A stretch of 64,000 nt of DNA from Sediminibacterium sp. Gen4 (GTDB lineage Bacteria; Bacteroidota; Bacteroidia; Chitinophagales; Chitinophagaceae), in contig JACBFI010000015.1 of NCBI GenBank assembly GCA_013391385.1, positions 1-64,000 on the forward strand, given 5' to 3'. Position 1 is the stretch's first letter. Each line of letters opens with the position of its first letter. The position numbers and the translations under genes are program-made. Positions 25,779 through 35,823 of the stretch are shown one piece after another. The notes below the pieces were generated by a model. That model was not told where the DNA came from. It searched no databases and worked only from the letters and a program-made list of their open reading frames with translations.

Positions 25779-27329
25779 ATGGGCGATCCTGCAAAAAAGA
25801 TTTTAGATGAAGCAACTACAACAGTACCAAGTCAAGGTGCAGACGCTTCCGATTTGATGGCTAAAATAGGAAAAACCCATACGGAGGAACTTGTTATTTC
25901 TTTATGTGGGTTTATAGGCACAGATATTCATGGTGTTGCAGAAAAGATTGAAAAAATTTTGAGTGTTGAGTTTAATTATGAAATAGAGGTTATTAAGTTG
26001 AGTGATTTCATAAAAAAACACTCAACTAAAAATTTTGATGGCCTTTCTAAATTTGACTATAAGAAAACATTAATTGATGAAGGCAACAAGTTGCGCCAAG
26101 AAAATGAAAATACTATTCTAGCGGCGCTTGCGATACAAAAAATAAATTTTGATAGAATTACAGAAAAGACAGAAAAAGAATTAACATCCTATCAAACAAG
26201 ACGCAAGTGTTACATTATTGACTCAATAAAAAATGAAGATGAATTAGCATTGTTTAGAGAAGTATATAGAGAGATACATTATTCTATTGGCGTTTTTTCT
26301 TCTATTGAAGCGCGGGAAAAAAACTTACGCGACTCTTCTATGACAGATGAGGAGATTGGCAACTTAATGAATAGAGATTCTGGTGAGGATATTGTTAATG
26401 GTCAAAAAGTAAGAGATACATTTATTTTATCCGATTTTTTTCTGAGGCTAGATGGACCTGTAAATTCAGGTGTAGAAGAAAAATTAAAAAGATTTATAAA
26501 CTTAATATTTGGGTCTGAGGTTATAACACCTACTCATGAAGAAACTGCAATGTACCACGCAGCTAGTGCAGCTAACAATTCTGCTTGTCTTTCAAGACAG
26601 GTGGGTGCAGCTCTAACGGATGAACATGGGGAGTTGTTGTCTATTGGTTGGAACGATGTTCCGAAATTTGGAGGTGGGTTATATAATTCTTCAAATGCAG
26701 GTTCAGGCAGTAGAACTGACAACCGCTGTTATAATCTCGGATCAAAAGGGTGTTGGAATGATAATGAAAAAGATCTAATTTCTCAAGAATTAACAAGGCT
26801 ATTGATTAATAGTAGAATTATTCAAGAAGGGGATAGAGATAGAGCATTGCATTTAATACGGAACTCAAAAATAAAATCATTAGTTGAGTTTTCAAGGGCG
26901 ATTCATGCTGAAATGATGGCAATCATTACGGGCTCACAAACGGCGGGTAAGCGAGTTGTAAATGGCAGCTTATTTATTACAACTTATCCATGTCATAATT
27001 GCGCTCGTCACATAATACTTGCAGGCATAAAAAAAGTGTATTATATTGAACCATATCGAAAAAGCCTTACTATCAAGCTCCATGATGATGCAATAACTGA
27101 AAACGAAATAGCTGTTGATAAAGTCGTAATATTAATGTATGATGGAGTTTCTCCGAATAGGTATTTTGATTTGTTTAAAATGGCGCCTAATTCTCGAAAA
27201 ACACAAAAAGGTGAATTATTAAAGCATAATATCAAGAAAGTTAGACCAAAATCTACAAGTTCTTTGGAATCTATACCGGTAATTGAAGCTTTAGCGTCAC
27301 AATCGGTAAAAGGATTTCCAATTGACTGA
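25779..27329 (+). CDS. Anti-phage dCTP deaminase-like protein (AvcD/DCD type)
   Basis: A 516-residue fusion. The N-terminal half begins ELVISLCGFIGTDIHGV, a degenerate P-loop kinase-like domain found in anti-phage deaminases, followed by IKLSDFIKKH. The C-terminal deoxycytidylate deaminase domain has HAE at 376-378 and PCHNC at 404-408, so the zinc and proton-shuttle residues are intact. Such proteins deplete dCTP or dCMP during phage infection. It is AT-rich. A small ORF follows with overlapping or near-overlapping start. The 157-bp upstream gap is AT-rich and could encode a regulatory RNA like the inhibitory RNAs reported for AvcD, but no structure is clear. Confidence 0.8.
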   Translation: MGDPAKKILDEATTTVPSQGADASDLMAKIGKTHTEELVISLCGFIGTDIHGVAEKIEKILSVEFNYEIEVIKLSDFIKKHSTKNFDGLSKFDYKKTLIDEGNKLRQENENTILAALAIQKINFDRITEKTEKELTSYQTRRKCYIIDSIKNEDELALFREVYREIHYSIGVFSSIEAREKNLRDSSMTDEEIGNLMNRDSGEDIVNGQKVRDTFILSDFFLRLDGPVNSGVEEKLKRFINLIFGSEVITPTHEETAMYHAASAANNSACLSRQVGAALTDEHGELLSIGWNDVPKFGGGLYNSSNAGSGSRTDNRCYNLGSKGCWNDNEKDLISQELTRLLINSRIIQEGDRDRALHLIRNSKIKSLVEFSRAIHAEMMAIITGSQTAGKRVVNGSLFITTYPCHNCARHIILAGIKKVYYIEPYRKSLTIKLHDDAITENEIAVDKVVILMYDGVSPNRYFDLFKMAPNSRKTQKGELLKHNIKKVRPKSTSSLESIPVIEALASQSVKGFPID

Positions 27330-27351
27330 CAATACTATAAATTTGCGTCTT

Positions 27352-27606
27352 ATGTCAAACAGAAAAGATACAAAAAGGCAGGTATTACCTTGCCAGCTTG
27401 AATTGTTTTCAACAACCAAGGCACTGCCAGTCGTAAATGAGCAACCTGTTTATTGTAAGCAAAATGTTTGTATAAACTATTCGGTTTCTTCTGAACAGCC
27501 TACAAATAACGGAAGTGTAATTATTAGTTTAGCTGATTTTAAAAACAAACAGAAAATCACTAAATTTTACGAAGAGATCAATAAGCTAACATCACACATT
27601 AAGTAG
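27352..27606 (+). CDS. Small protein downstream of the deaminase (84 aa)
   Basis: Not recognised. The ATG at 27352 gives 84 residues starting MSNRKDTKRQV. An in-frame TTG at 27322 overlaps the deaminase stop and would add 10 residues. The middle is Cys-containing (YCKQNVCINYS) and the tail is amphipathic helix (DFKNKQKITKFYEEINKL). Only 22 bp separate the ATG from the deaminase stop, so the two are probably one transcript. A partner or inhibitor role is a guess from position. Confidence 0.6.
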   Translation: MSNRKDTKRQVLPCQLELFSTTKALPVVNEQPVYCKQNVCINYSVSSEQPTNNGSVIISLADFKNKQKITKFYEEINKLTSHIK

Positions 27607-27759
27607 TTATTCATTAATATTCCCCCTACTATTATTATTGAGTGCCAAGCACTCCGTAGATTTACAAATCCTTATTAGGATTCAAAATACTGTTTTATCT
27701 AGTTATTAATACCTTGTATACTATTGGTATGGGGTATTCAACTAATTGCTTGTAATCCC

Positions 27760-29334
27760 ATGTCTGAAGACCAAAAAAAACAACTCGAACAACAACTCTG
27801 GAATATCGCCAATACCCTGCGGGGTAAAATGAATGCGGATGAATTCAGGGATTATATTTTGGGTTTTATCTTCTACAAATACCTCTCCGAACGCATGCAC
27901 CGCTATGCCAACGAAATCCTCGCACAGGATGGTATTACTTATGAACAGATTGATGAGCATAAACCAGAAGGACAACAAATACTTCAAGCTGTTAAAGAAG
28001 AAAGCCTATTGAAACTAGGCTATTTTCTAAAACCTTCCGAACTCTTCAGTTTTATTGCGGCAAAAGGGAACAATACATTGGAAGAAGAGAGCAGCAATTT
28101 TATTTTGGATGATCTGGCTCGTATTCTCCGCAATATTGAACAGAGTACCATGGGTACGGAAAGTCAGGATGACTTTGACAATCTGTTTGAAGACCTAGAC
28201 CTTACAAGCACCAAACTGGGCAGAACCGAAAATGAGAAAAATGCACTGATCAGTAAAGTGCTGGCTCATTTGAATAAGATCAATTTTCAGTTAGACGATG
28301 CTAAGGGGGATGTGCTGGGCGATGCGTATGAATACCTTATTGGACAATTTGCCAGCGGTGCCGGTAAAAAAGCGGGTGAGTTCTATACACCCCAACAGGT
28401 AAGTGCCATACTGGCCCGTATCGTTACTTTAGGCAAAACCAGATTAAAGTCTGTGTACGACCCCACCTGTGGTTCGGGTTCCTTGCTTTTGCGAGTGGCA
28501 AGACATTTGACGGATGTAGGTGCCTTTTATGGTCAGGAACTGAACCGTACTACCTATAACCTGGCACGCATGAACATGATTCTGCATGGCGTGCATTATA
28601 AAAAATTCAGCATTAAACAGGAAGACACACTGGAGAAACCCCAACATATGGGAATGAAATTTGAAGCCATTGTCAGTAACCCGCCGTTTAGTGCCAAATG
28701 GAGTGCTGCCGGATTACACATGAGCGATGATCGTTTTAGCCAATACGGTAAACTAGCACCGGCTTCAAAAGCAGACTATGCTTTTATACAACACATGATA
28801 GCCCATTTAGATGATAATGGCACTATGGCCATGGTGGCACCCCATGGAGTTTTGTTTAGAGGCGCTGCTGAAGGACATATACGCCGTTACCTGATAGAAG
28901 AAAAAAATTACCTTGATGCTGTGATAGGCTTGCCTGCGAATATTTTTTATGGTACCAGTATACCTACTTGTATACTCATATTTAAAACCTGTCGTGAAAA
29001 TCCAAAGGATGTTTTCTTTATAGATGCGAGTAATGAATTTGAGAAAGCTGGTAACCAAAACTACCTGACCGATGCACAGGTAGATACCATTGTGCAAACC
29101 TATGCCGCCCGAACCAATAAAGAGAAGTATGCCAAAGCTGCCAGTTTGGACGAAATAGCAGCCAATGATTACAACCTAAACATACCCCGTTATGTAGATT
29201 CATTTGAAGAAGAAGTAGTAATAGACCTGCACACTATTGCTACAGCATTGCAGCAATTAGAAAAAGATATGAAAGCTACAGATGCAACTATAGCAGAATT
29301 TTGTAAGGAATTGAATATACCGTCACCGTTTTAA
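27760..29334 (+). CDS. hsdM: Type I restriction-modification methyltransferase subunit HsdM
   Basis: N6-adenine methyltransferase of 524 residues. An N-terminal helical HsdM_N domain precedes the SAM-binding motif I YDPTCGSGSLLL and the catalytic NPPF motif (VSNPPFSAKW). The FYTPQQVSAILARIV segment is typical. The ATG at 27760 is chosen: an in-frame TTG at 27724 adds a non-conserved extension. It leads the operon, with hsdS 17 bp later. Composition is close to that of the core genes, in contrast to the AT-rich hsdS and nuclease genes. Confidence 0.95.
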   Translation: MSEDQKKQLEQQLWNIANTLRGKMNADEFRDYILGFIFYKYLSERMHRYANEILAQDGITYEQIDEHKPEGQQILQAVKEESLLKLGYFLKPSELFSFIAAKGNNTLEEESSNFILDDLARILRNIEQSTMGTESQDDFDNLFEDLDLTSTKLGRTENEKNALISKVLAHLNKINFQLDDAKGDVLGDAYEYLIGQFASGAGKKAGEFYTPQQVSAILARIVTLGKTRLKSVYDPTCGSGSLLLRVARHLTDVGAFYGQELNRTTYNLARMNMILHGVHYKKFSIKQEDTLEKPQHMGMKFEAIVSNPPFSAKWSAAGLHMSDDRFSQYGKLAPASKADYAFIQHMIAHLDDNGTMAMVAPHGVLFRGAAEGHIRRYLIEEKNYLDAVIGLPANIFYGTSIPTCILIFKTCRENPKDVFFIDASNEFEKAGNQNYLTDAQVDTIVQTYAARTNKEKYAKAASLDEIAANDYNLNIPRYVDSFEEEVVIDLHTIATALQQLEKDMKATDATIAEFCKELNIPSPF

Positions 29335-29351
29335 ATCATTTATGTAATACT

Positions 29352-30542
29352 ATGCAAAATGTAAAAAGGGTACCCAAAATCAGATTTTCAGGTTTTGAAG
29401 AGTTGTGGTATGAATTGAAGCTAGGGGAAGTTTCGACCTTTTATAACGGGAGAGCATATAAACAAGAAGAGTTATTAAACAAGGGGACGTATCCTGTACT
29501 AAGAGTCGGAAACTTATTTACGAATGAAAATTGGTATTATTCTAATTTGGAATTGGAAGCAAATAAATACATAAAACATGGCGATTTAATTTATGCATGG
29601 TCTGCATCATTTGGACCCAGAATTTGGAACGGGGATAAAGTGATATATCATTATCACATTTGGAAAGTCGATATTAACGAAAGCGAAGTAAATAAAGGGT
29701 TTTTTTATCAATTGCTAGATAACGAGACAGCTAAAATGAAGTCAATGTCTAGTAATGGTTTTGCATTACTTCACATAACAAAGAATACGATAGAAAATTG
29801 GAAATCTTTTTTCCCCTCTCTCCCTGAACAACAAAAAATCGCAGCATTTCTCTCAGCGGTAGATGAAAAGATTCAGCAACTCACGCAAAAAAAGCATTTG
29901 TTGGAACAATACAAAAAAGGACTGATGCAAAAAATCTTTAACCGAGAAATCAGGTTTAAAGATGAGAGTGGGAGGGATTTCCCGGAGTGGGAGTATAGGA
30001 GGTTTGCCGATGTTGGAGAAATCGTTGGAGGGGGAACCCCAGACACTTTTAATGATAAATACTGGAACGGGGAAATACTATGGTTTACACCCACAGAAAT
30101 CAAGCAGAAATATTTATCAAAAAGTAAAAGAACGATAACAAAGGAGGGCTTAAAAAAATCATCTGCAAAAGTTCTTCCCAAAGGAACAATATTATTATCA
30201 ACTCGTGCTACTATAGGAGATGTTGCTATAGCACTTGAAGAGTGTTCAACAAACCAAGGATTTCAAAATATTATAGTCTCAGCTAATAACGATAATGAAT
30301 TTATTTATTACTGGATTTTAAATAATAAGAAAGAATTTATTACGCGTTCTAGTGGATCGACGTTTTTGGAGATAAGCAAAGCAGAAATTAATAAAATTAG
30401 AATTCAGCTTCCATCAAAAAACGAACAAAAATTAATAGCAGTTTTTCTTTCAGCAATTGATAATAAGATTGAAAATATTCGATTCGAATTAGAGAATACT
30501 TACCAATGGAAAAAGGGACTCCTCCAACAAATGTTTGTTTAA
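29352..30542 (+). CDS. hsdS: Type I specificity subunit HsdS
   Basis: A 396-residue subunit with two target-recognition domains, each followed by a conserved spacer helix: LPEQQKIAAFLSAVDEKIQQLTQKKHLLEQYKKGLMQKIF after the first and KNEQKLIAVFLSAIDNKIE after the second. It binds the two halves of a bipartite sequence and directs HsdM and HsdR. It is AT-rich relative to hsdM, as expected for rapidly exchanged recognition domains. The gap to the next gene is 15 bp. Confidence 0.93.
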   Translation: MQNVKRVPKIRFSGFEELWYELKLGEVSTFYNGRAYKQEELLNKGTYPVLRVGNLFTNENWYYSNLELEANKYIKHGDLIYAWSASFGPRIWNGDKVIYHYHIWKVDINESEVNKGFFYQLLDNETAKMKSMSSNGFALLHITKNTIENWKSFFPSLPEQQKIAAFLSAVDEKIQQLTQKKHLLEQYKKGLMQKIFNREIRFKDESGRDFPEWEYRRFADVGEIVGGGTPDTFNDKYWNGEILWFTPTEIKQKYLSKSKRTITKEGLKKSSAKVLPKGTILLSTRATIGDVAIALEECSTNQGFQNIIVSANNDNEFIYYWILNNKKEFITRSSGSTFLEISKAEINKIRIQLPSKNEQKLIAVFLSAIDNKIENIRFELENTYQWKKGLLQQMFV

Positions 30543-30557
30543 CCAAAATAAAGTTCA

Positions 30558-31751
30558 ATGCTAAATGATGCAGAATCTTTATTGCAAGAAGTGAAATTAT
30601 TATTAGATAAAGACAAGAGTAATGAAAAATCGGTAGCTGATCCATTTAATATATTTTCTATTTTAGGTATTGAAAGAAACGAGAATAAAACACATAGTTC
30701 GTTGATTCGAGCCCTATTAAATCCAAATGGTTCACACGGACAAGGCAGTTATTTTTTAGATATTTTTTTTGAGGTAGTTAATTATAATTATACATCCGAT
30801 AAAAAGTTCTTTGTAAATGACGGTGAGAAATTTATTGGTTCTATTAATGAGGATAACACAGAAGGCGGTAGAATAGATATTTATCTTTTTAATTCTGAAG
30901 GATATACAATTAGTATTGAAAATAAGATTGATGCTTATGATCAAGAAAAACAGATTTTGAGGTATTATAATCATAACCAAGAAAAAAATACGGTATACTA
31001 TCTTACATTATATGGAACAGAAGCTTCAGCTTGTAGTGCACAGGGATTAATATCCGGGAAAGATTATCACATCATTTCTTATCAATATCATATCAGAAGA
31101 TGGCTAGAAGAATCTCTAAAGAAAAAGAACCTCCCCTATAAAATATGCTCAATCGTTCAACAATATTTTGAATTGATTAAAAATCTTACACCAAGAGTCA
31201 ATTTTAATAGAATGACACCGCTACACTCTAAACTTCTTGAACAAATAGATATTGCCAAAGAGGTATCCAAAAATCTTATAGAAGCACGAATTGCTTTACA
31301 TACACATATTAGAAATGAGGTTTTTCAGATAATTAGTGCTGAGTTGATGAATGAATTTGATGTGTTTTTGGGAAAGGAAGTAGTATACGACTATTCACAA
31401 ATTTGGATAAAGGTTAAGAATAGAGAAGATAATTCAATATACTTTGGTTTGGAGTCGTTTAGTATTGAAGAAAAGAAGCCTGATACATTATTCACCGGAT
31501 GGTTTTCTGCTAAGAGATTTTTAGATTTAAAAATTAATACTAGAAATACATTTTGCGAAAATGATTGGTGGAAAAACACAAAAAAGATTGAAGATTTTGA
31601 TGGCTTGGCATGTAATCTTCATGATGCCAGTCTGGTAAAATACATTGTTTCTAATGAAGAGGTAATGAATCGTTTTATTAAACATATAGCTGATCTTGCA
31701 ATAGCGTATTTTAGGAGTGAGAAACAGTTTCTATTAGAAGTGTTGTCTTAA
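30558..31751 (+). CDS. PD-(D/E)XK nuclease family protein embedded in the RM operon
   Basis: A 397-residue protein of the PDDEXK_4 type. The nuclease core has GGRIDIYL with Asp107, then ISIENKIDAYDQEKQ with Glu121 and Lys123, and an N-terminal KTHSSLIRALLNPNGSHGQG segment. The C-terminal 220 residues are not assigned. It lies exactly between hsdS and hsdR with gaps of 15 and 9 bp, so it is translated with them. Strongly AT-rich. It may act as an extra effector or regulate HsdR. Cleavage target and partner are unknown. Confidence 0.85.
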   Translation: MLNDAESLLQEVKLLLDKDKSNEKSVADPFNIFSILGIERNENKTHSSLIRALLNPNGSHGQGSYFLDIFFEVVNYNYTSDKKFFVNDGEKFIGSINEDNTEGGRIDIYLFNSEGYTISIENKIDAYDQEKQILRYYNHNQEKNTVYYLTLYGTEASACSAQGLISGKDYHIISYQYHIRRWLEESLKKKNLPYKICSIVQQYFELIKNLTPRVNFNRMTPLHSKLLEQIDIAKEVSKNLIEARIALHTHIRNEVFQIISAELMNEFDVFLGKEVVYDYSQIWIKVKNREDNSIYFGLESFSIEEKKPDTLFTGWFSAKRFLDLKINTRNTFCENDWWKNTKKIEDFDGLACNLHDASLVKYIVSNEEVMNRFIKHIADLAIAYFRSEKQFLLEVLS

Positions 31752-31760
31752 GAAAAATTC

Positions 31761-34610
31761 ATGAAAAATCAGGTACAACCCGAATCTATTCTTGAACAAA
31801 ATCTCGTACGCCAATTGGCAGGGATGGGCTATGAACAAATAGCATTAGCCAATGAAGCTGAAATGATTGCCAACCTGCAACATCAACTGCAGCAACACAA
31901 CGGCATTCAGTTTACACCCAAAGAAATGGTTCAAGTCTTGGCCCATCTCAATCGAGGTAATGTGTTTGACCGAGCCCATATTCTTCGCGATAAAATGGTA
32001 CTTACAAGAGAAGATGGCACCATTGCCTATATAGAATTTTTGAACATAGAGAATTGGTGTCAGAATCGTTATCAGGTATGTACCCAAATCACCATGGAGG
32101 GTAGTTATACCAACCGATATGATGTTACCCTTCTTATCAATGGTTTACCATTGGTACAAATAGAACTCAAGCGGCGTGGTTTAGAATTAAAAGAAGCGTT
32201 CAATCAAACCAATCGATACCAACGTCATAGTTACTGGGCGGGTTATGGGTTCTTTAATTATATTCAGTTGTTTGTGATCAGTAATGGTGTCAATACAAAA
32301 TACTACGCCAACAACCGCCATCAGAGTTTTCAGCAAACCTTCTTTTGGACCGACGAACAGAATAAACCTATTAAACCACTCAGTGATTTTGCTACGGCTT
32401 TTTTAGAACCCTGTCAACTTAGCAAACTCATTTGTAAATACACCGTTCTGCACCAGAGCGATAAGTGTTTGATGGTATTAAGACCCTACCAGTATTACGC
32501 AGTAGAGCGCTTGGTAGATCGCGTAAAGAATACGACCAAAAACGGTTATATCTGGCATACCACAGGATCAGGAAAAACACTCACCAGTTTTAAAGCAGCA
32601 CAGGTATTGGTAAAACTGCCTACGGTACACAAAATTGTATTTGTAGTAGACCGTAATGATCTTGATTACCAAACCACTCGTGAGTTCAATGAATTTTCAC
32701 CCGGCAGCGTAGATGGTACAGAAAATACCACCGCACTCGTGAAACAATTTGCAGATGACACTTCTTTAATTGTTACAACTATTCAAAAGTTAAACACTGC
32801 GATCAGCAAACCAGCACATCTGGAAAAAATGAATGCATTAAGGGAGAAAAGACTGGTGTTTATTTTCGACGAGTGTCACCGCAGTCAATTTGGTGAAACC
32901 CATGAACGTATCACTCAGTTTTTTAATCAAGCGCAATTGTTTGGTTTTACGGGCACACCCATTTTTGCAGACAATGCCACCAAAAATGCATTGGGCAAAA
33001 GAACTACCAAAGACCTGTTTGATGAATGTTTACACAAGTACGTTATTACAGATGCCATTCGCGATGAAAATGTTCTACGTTTTTCAGTCGAGTACATAGG
33101 TCGTTACCAACAGAACGATCAGAGTAAAACCCGGATGGATATAAAGGTGGAAGATATTGATACAGGTGAATTGCTGTATGATGAAAAGCGATTGAATAAA
33201 ATCACAGATTATATCATTGCCAATCATGCAGCTAAAACAAGAAACAGAGAGTTTACCGCCATTTTCGCGATCAGCAATGTAGAAACACTGATACGCTATT
33301 ATACTTTGTTTCAACAGAAAAAAGAAGCAGCTGAGCATCACTTAAAAATTGCTACCATTTTTACGTACACTGCCAATGAAGACGATGCTGATGCGAATGG
33401 TTTTATACCAGATGATCAGGATATGTTTGATGGGGGTAGTAAACCCATCAATAAACACAGTCGCGATAAGCTGGATGAATGTATAGAGGATTATAACAGA
33501 ATGTTTGGCACTAAATACAGTACCAAAGACAGTCAATCATTTTATAACTATTATAAAGAACTGGCCAAACGGGTAAAAAATCGGGAGATTGATATTTTAC
33601 TCGTAGTAAATATGTTCTTAACCGGATTTGATAGTAAGCACTTAAATACATTGTATGTAGATAAAAACCTGCGTTATCATGGACTGGTACAGGCATTCAG
33701 CAGAACCAATCGTATTTTAAGTGCCGCAAAAAGTCAGGGAAACATTCTTTGTTTCAGGAATCTGAAAAATGCGGTGGATGAAGCCATTACCCTGTTCAGT
33801 AATAAAGAAGCTATAGAGGAAATTATATTACCGCCGTATGAGAATCAAGTAAAAGCTATGAACAAAGCCATTGCTACTCTGAAAGCATTAACGCCAACCG
33901 TAAGCAGTGTGGATGATTTAGCGGATGAAGATGCACAGTCAGACTTTGTAAAGGCTTTCCGTGAAATAATGCGGATTAAAAATGTGATGGAGAGTTATGC
34001 TGATTTTAGTTTTGAACCTTTGCAGATAACAGAACAGGATTTTGAAGATTATAAAAGTAAGTACCTGGATATTTATGATGCAGTAGCCGGAAGAAATAAA
34101 AAAGAAAAGGTTTCTATTTTAGAAGACCTTGACTTTGAATTGGAGCTTATTCATCGAGATGAGATCAATGTATCTTATATCTTGAAATTACTGGCTAAGT
34201 TAAAAGGTGGAACGGAACAGCAGCAGCAAAATATGCGTAAGCAGGTGATGGATTTGGTAGCGGGAGAAATTAGTTTAAGAAGTAAGAAAGAGTTGATAGA
34301 ACGGTTCATTGACGAGTCGATGCCAAAGATTGGTGATGCAGATGATATACCACAGGCATTTGCTGATTATTTGGAGCAACAAAAGCAACAAGCATTTCAA
34401 TCTATTTGTGCCGATGAAAAAATTGATCCTCAAAAACTGCAACAGGTATTAGGTGATTACTTGTTTACACAAATAGAGCCGCAGCCCGATACGATTATTA
34501 ATCTGCTACAGGAAAAGCCAAAAATATTAGAGCGGAAATCCATTTTAGATCGAGTACTGAAGAAGATCAAAGATTTTGTAGATACCTATATCAGTGGAAT
34601 TCAAGAGTAA
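31761..34610 (+). CDS. hsdR: Type I restriction endonuclease subunit HsdR
   Basis: A 949-residue motor-nuclease subunit. The N-terminal nuclease domain has VQIELKRRG as the ExK part. Helicase motifs include Walker A HTTGSGKTLTS, the DECH box (IFDECHRSQFG) and FTGTPIF. The C-terminal part (about 700-900) matches the HsdR C-terminal helical region. It restricts DNA lacking the HsdM mark. It follows the PD-(D/E)XK gene by 9 bp and is followed by an unknown 118-aa gene 47 bp later. Confidence 0.95.
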   Translation: MKNQVQPESILEQNLVRQLAGMGYEQIALANEAEMIANLQHQLQQHNGIQFTPKEMVQVLAHLNRGNVFDRAHILRDKMVLTREDGTIAYIEFLNIENWCQNRYQVCTQITMEGSYTNRYDVTLLINGLPLVQIELKRRGLELKEAFNQTNRYQRHSYWAGYGFFNYIQLFVISNGVNTKYYANNRHQSFQQTFFWTDEQNKPIKPLSDFATAFLEPCQLSKLICKYTVLHQSDKCLMVLRPYQYYAVERLVDRVKNTTKNGYIWHTTGSGKTLTSFKAAQVLVKLPTVHKIVFVVDRNDLDYQTTREFNEFSPGSVDGTENTTALVKQFADDTSLIVTTIQKLNTAISKPAHLEKMNALREKRLVFIFDECHRSQFGETHERITQFFNQAQLFGFTGTPIFADNATKNALGKRTTKDLFDECLHKYVITDAIRDENVLRFSVEYIGRYQQNDQSKTRMDIKVEDIDTGELLYDEKRLNKITDYIIANHAAKTRNREFTAIFAISNVETLIRYYTLFQQKKEAAEHHLKIATIFTYTANEDDADANGFIPDDQDMFDGGSKPINKHSRDKLDECIEDYNRMFGTKYSTKDSQSFYNYYKELAKRVKNREIDILLVVNMFLTGFDSKHLNTLYVDKNLRYHGLVQAFSRTNRILSAAKSQGNILCFRNLKNAVDEAITLFSNKEAIEEIILPPYENQVKAMNKAIATLKALTPTVSSVDDLADEDAQSDFVKAFREIMRIKNVMESYADFSFEPLQITEQDFEDYKSKYLDIYDAVAGRNKKEKVSILEDLDFELELIHRDEINVSYILKLLAKLKGGTEQQQQNMRKQVMDLVAGEISLRSKKELIERFIDESMPKIGDADDIPQAFADYLEQQKQQAFQSICADEKIDPQKLQQVLGDYLFTQIEPQPDTIINLLQEKPKILERKSILDRVLKKIKDFVDTYISGIQE

Positions 34611-34657
34611 AAGAGTGAATTCAAATGTATATTGATGGCAACGATAAATACTGAGTC

Positions 34658-35014
34658 ATGAATTATATGTTTACAAAGCAATGCCGGAATTTGGATGCAG
34701 AAAAGATTTGGTCTTTTCTGCAACGAGGGTTGTCAAAAGATGTAATTGTAAAAAGTATTCAGCAAAAAATTCATTATACCATTCATGAAATCAGTAATGA
34801 ATATATAAGCTTTTCTGCTCCCAGTAGAAATGAAGGGGAACCTGAAACCATTTTCAAGGAGGATTTTATAATAGTGGTTGAGAGGTTGCAAAAAGCAGGG
34901 ATATTTAATACGCAAACAGCAAAAGAGTTATTTAAGGGAACGAAGATTTACAGAAAGCGATCTCCGATTTTTTCAATTTTATTAAGTAGTGGTGTTATAG
35001 AGAGTGTTACATGA
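34658..35014 (+). CDS. Hypothetical protein (118 aa) after hsdR
   Basis: Not recognised. Two charged helical halves flank a strand-rich centre (YTIHEISNEYISFSAPSR), with a basic C terminus (KGTKIYRKRSP). No signal or membrane segment. AT-rich, 47 bp after hsdR on the same strand and probably the end of the operon. Possible roles are an anti-restriction or a small regulator, with no direct evidence. Confidence 0.55.
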   Translation: MNYMFTKQCRNLDAEKIWSFLQRGLSKDVIVKSIQQKIHYTIHEISNEYISFSAPSRNEGEPETIFKEDFIIVVERLQKAGIFNTQTAKELFKGTKIYRKRSPIFSILLSSGVIESVT

Positions 35015-35140
35015 GGGTTCTATTTACATAAAGGGAAGCACTCTACATTCATAATCATTAATATTTGAAACGGGTAGTTTACTTTTTGCTGAAAGAAGTA
35101 TTAATATTTTATATATTTCCTTATTGAAACAAATCATTCT

Positions 35141-35752
35141 ATGGAATCAACCCAAGGGATAGTATACATTCTCACCAACCCTGCCATACCCAATATGATT
35201 AAAATAGGGATGACTACTCACGAAGACGTAAAAGTGAGAATGGCGCAACTGTATTCGAGTGGAGTGCCACTACCTTTTGAATGTGTTTATGCAGCCAAGG
35301 TAGCCAATCATGAAAAAGTAGAGCGTGCGTTGCATACCGCTTTCGGTCCGGATAGGGTGAATCCTAAGAGAGAGTTTTTCGAAATAGACGCTGCACAAGC
35401 GATTGCTATTATTAAACTAATGGAATTAGAAGATGTAACCCCACAGGTAGCCAATGAAAAGGAACAGGTAGATGAAGTAGATCGTGATGCCGGTGAAGCG
35501 TATGCGCGAAAAAAAAGACCGCGTTTTAGTTTTAGTGAAATGAGTATTCCCGTTGGCGCAGAGCTTATTAATATAACAAATGGAGAAACAGCTCTTGTTC
35601 TTTCAGATAGAACCGTAAAATTCAGAGAGGAAGAAACTTCACTTACAAATGCTACCCGTATTATTTTGGATAATAATTATCACGTTGCTCCCGGTCCATA
35701 TTGGACGTATAATGGCAGAAAGTTGCGAGATATTTATAATGATACTTATTAA
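35141..35752 (+). CDS. GIY-YIG / T5orf172-type nuclease domain protein
   Basis: A 203-residue protein with GIVYILTNPAIPNMIKIGMT at about 6-25, matching the GIY-YIG fold as used in T5orf172 and MUG113 families, followed by KVERALHTAFGPDRVNPKREFFEI. The C-terminal third is basic and unassigned. No partner domain is visible. It is a single gene in the island with an AT-rich leader. DNA nicking or cleavage is inferred from the family. Confidence 0.75.
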   Translation: MESTQGIVYILTNPAIPNMIKIGMTTHEDVKVRMAQLYSSGVPLPFECVYAAKVANHEKVERALHTAFGPDRVNPKREFFEIDAAQAIAIIKLMELEDVTPQVANEKEQVDEVDRDAGEAYARKKRPRFSFSEMSIPVGAELINITNGETALVLSDRTVKFREEETSLTNATRIILDNNYHVAPGPYWTYNGRKLRDIYNDTY

Positions 35753-35760
35753 TGCTTTAA

Positions 35761-35784
35761 TTTTATACCCGATAGGGTATAAAA
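35761..35784 (+). promoter_or_regulatory. Operator 1 of the HipB-like gene
   Basis: TTTTATACCC-GATA-GGGTATAAAA is a perfect dyad with 10-nt arms and a 4-bp spacer. It lies 40 bp upstream of the ATG and matches the site spacing expected for a dimeric XRE regulator. Confidence 0.8.
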
Positions 35785-35803
35785 TTACCTCAATTGATTA
35801 ATT

Positions 35804-35821
35804 TATACCCGATCAGGTATA
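35804..35821 (+). promoter_or_regulatory. Operator 2 of the HipB-like gene
   Basis: TATACC-CGATCA-GGTATA is a second, shorter copy of the same dyad, ending 2 bp before the ATG at 35824, so it lies inside the leader. Two tandem sites suggest cooperative autorepression. Confidence 0.75.
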
Positions 35822-35823
35822 CA

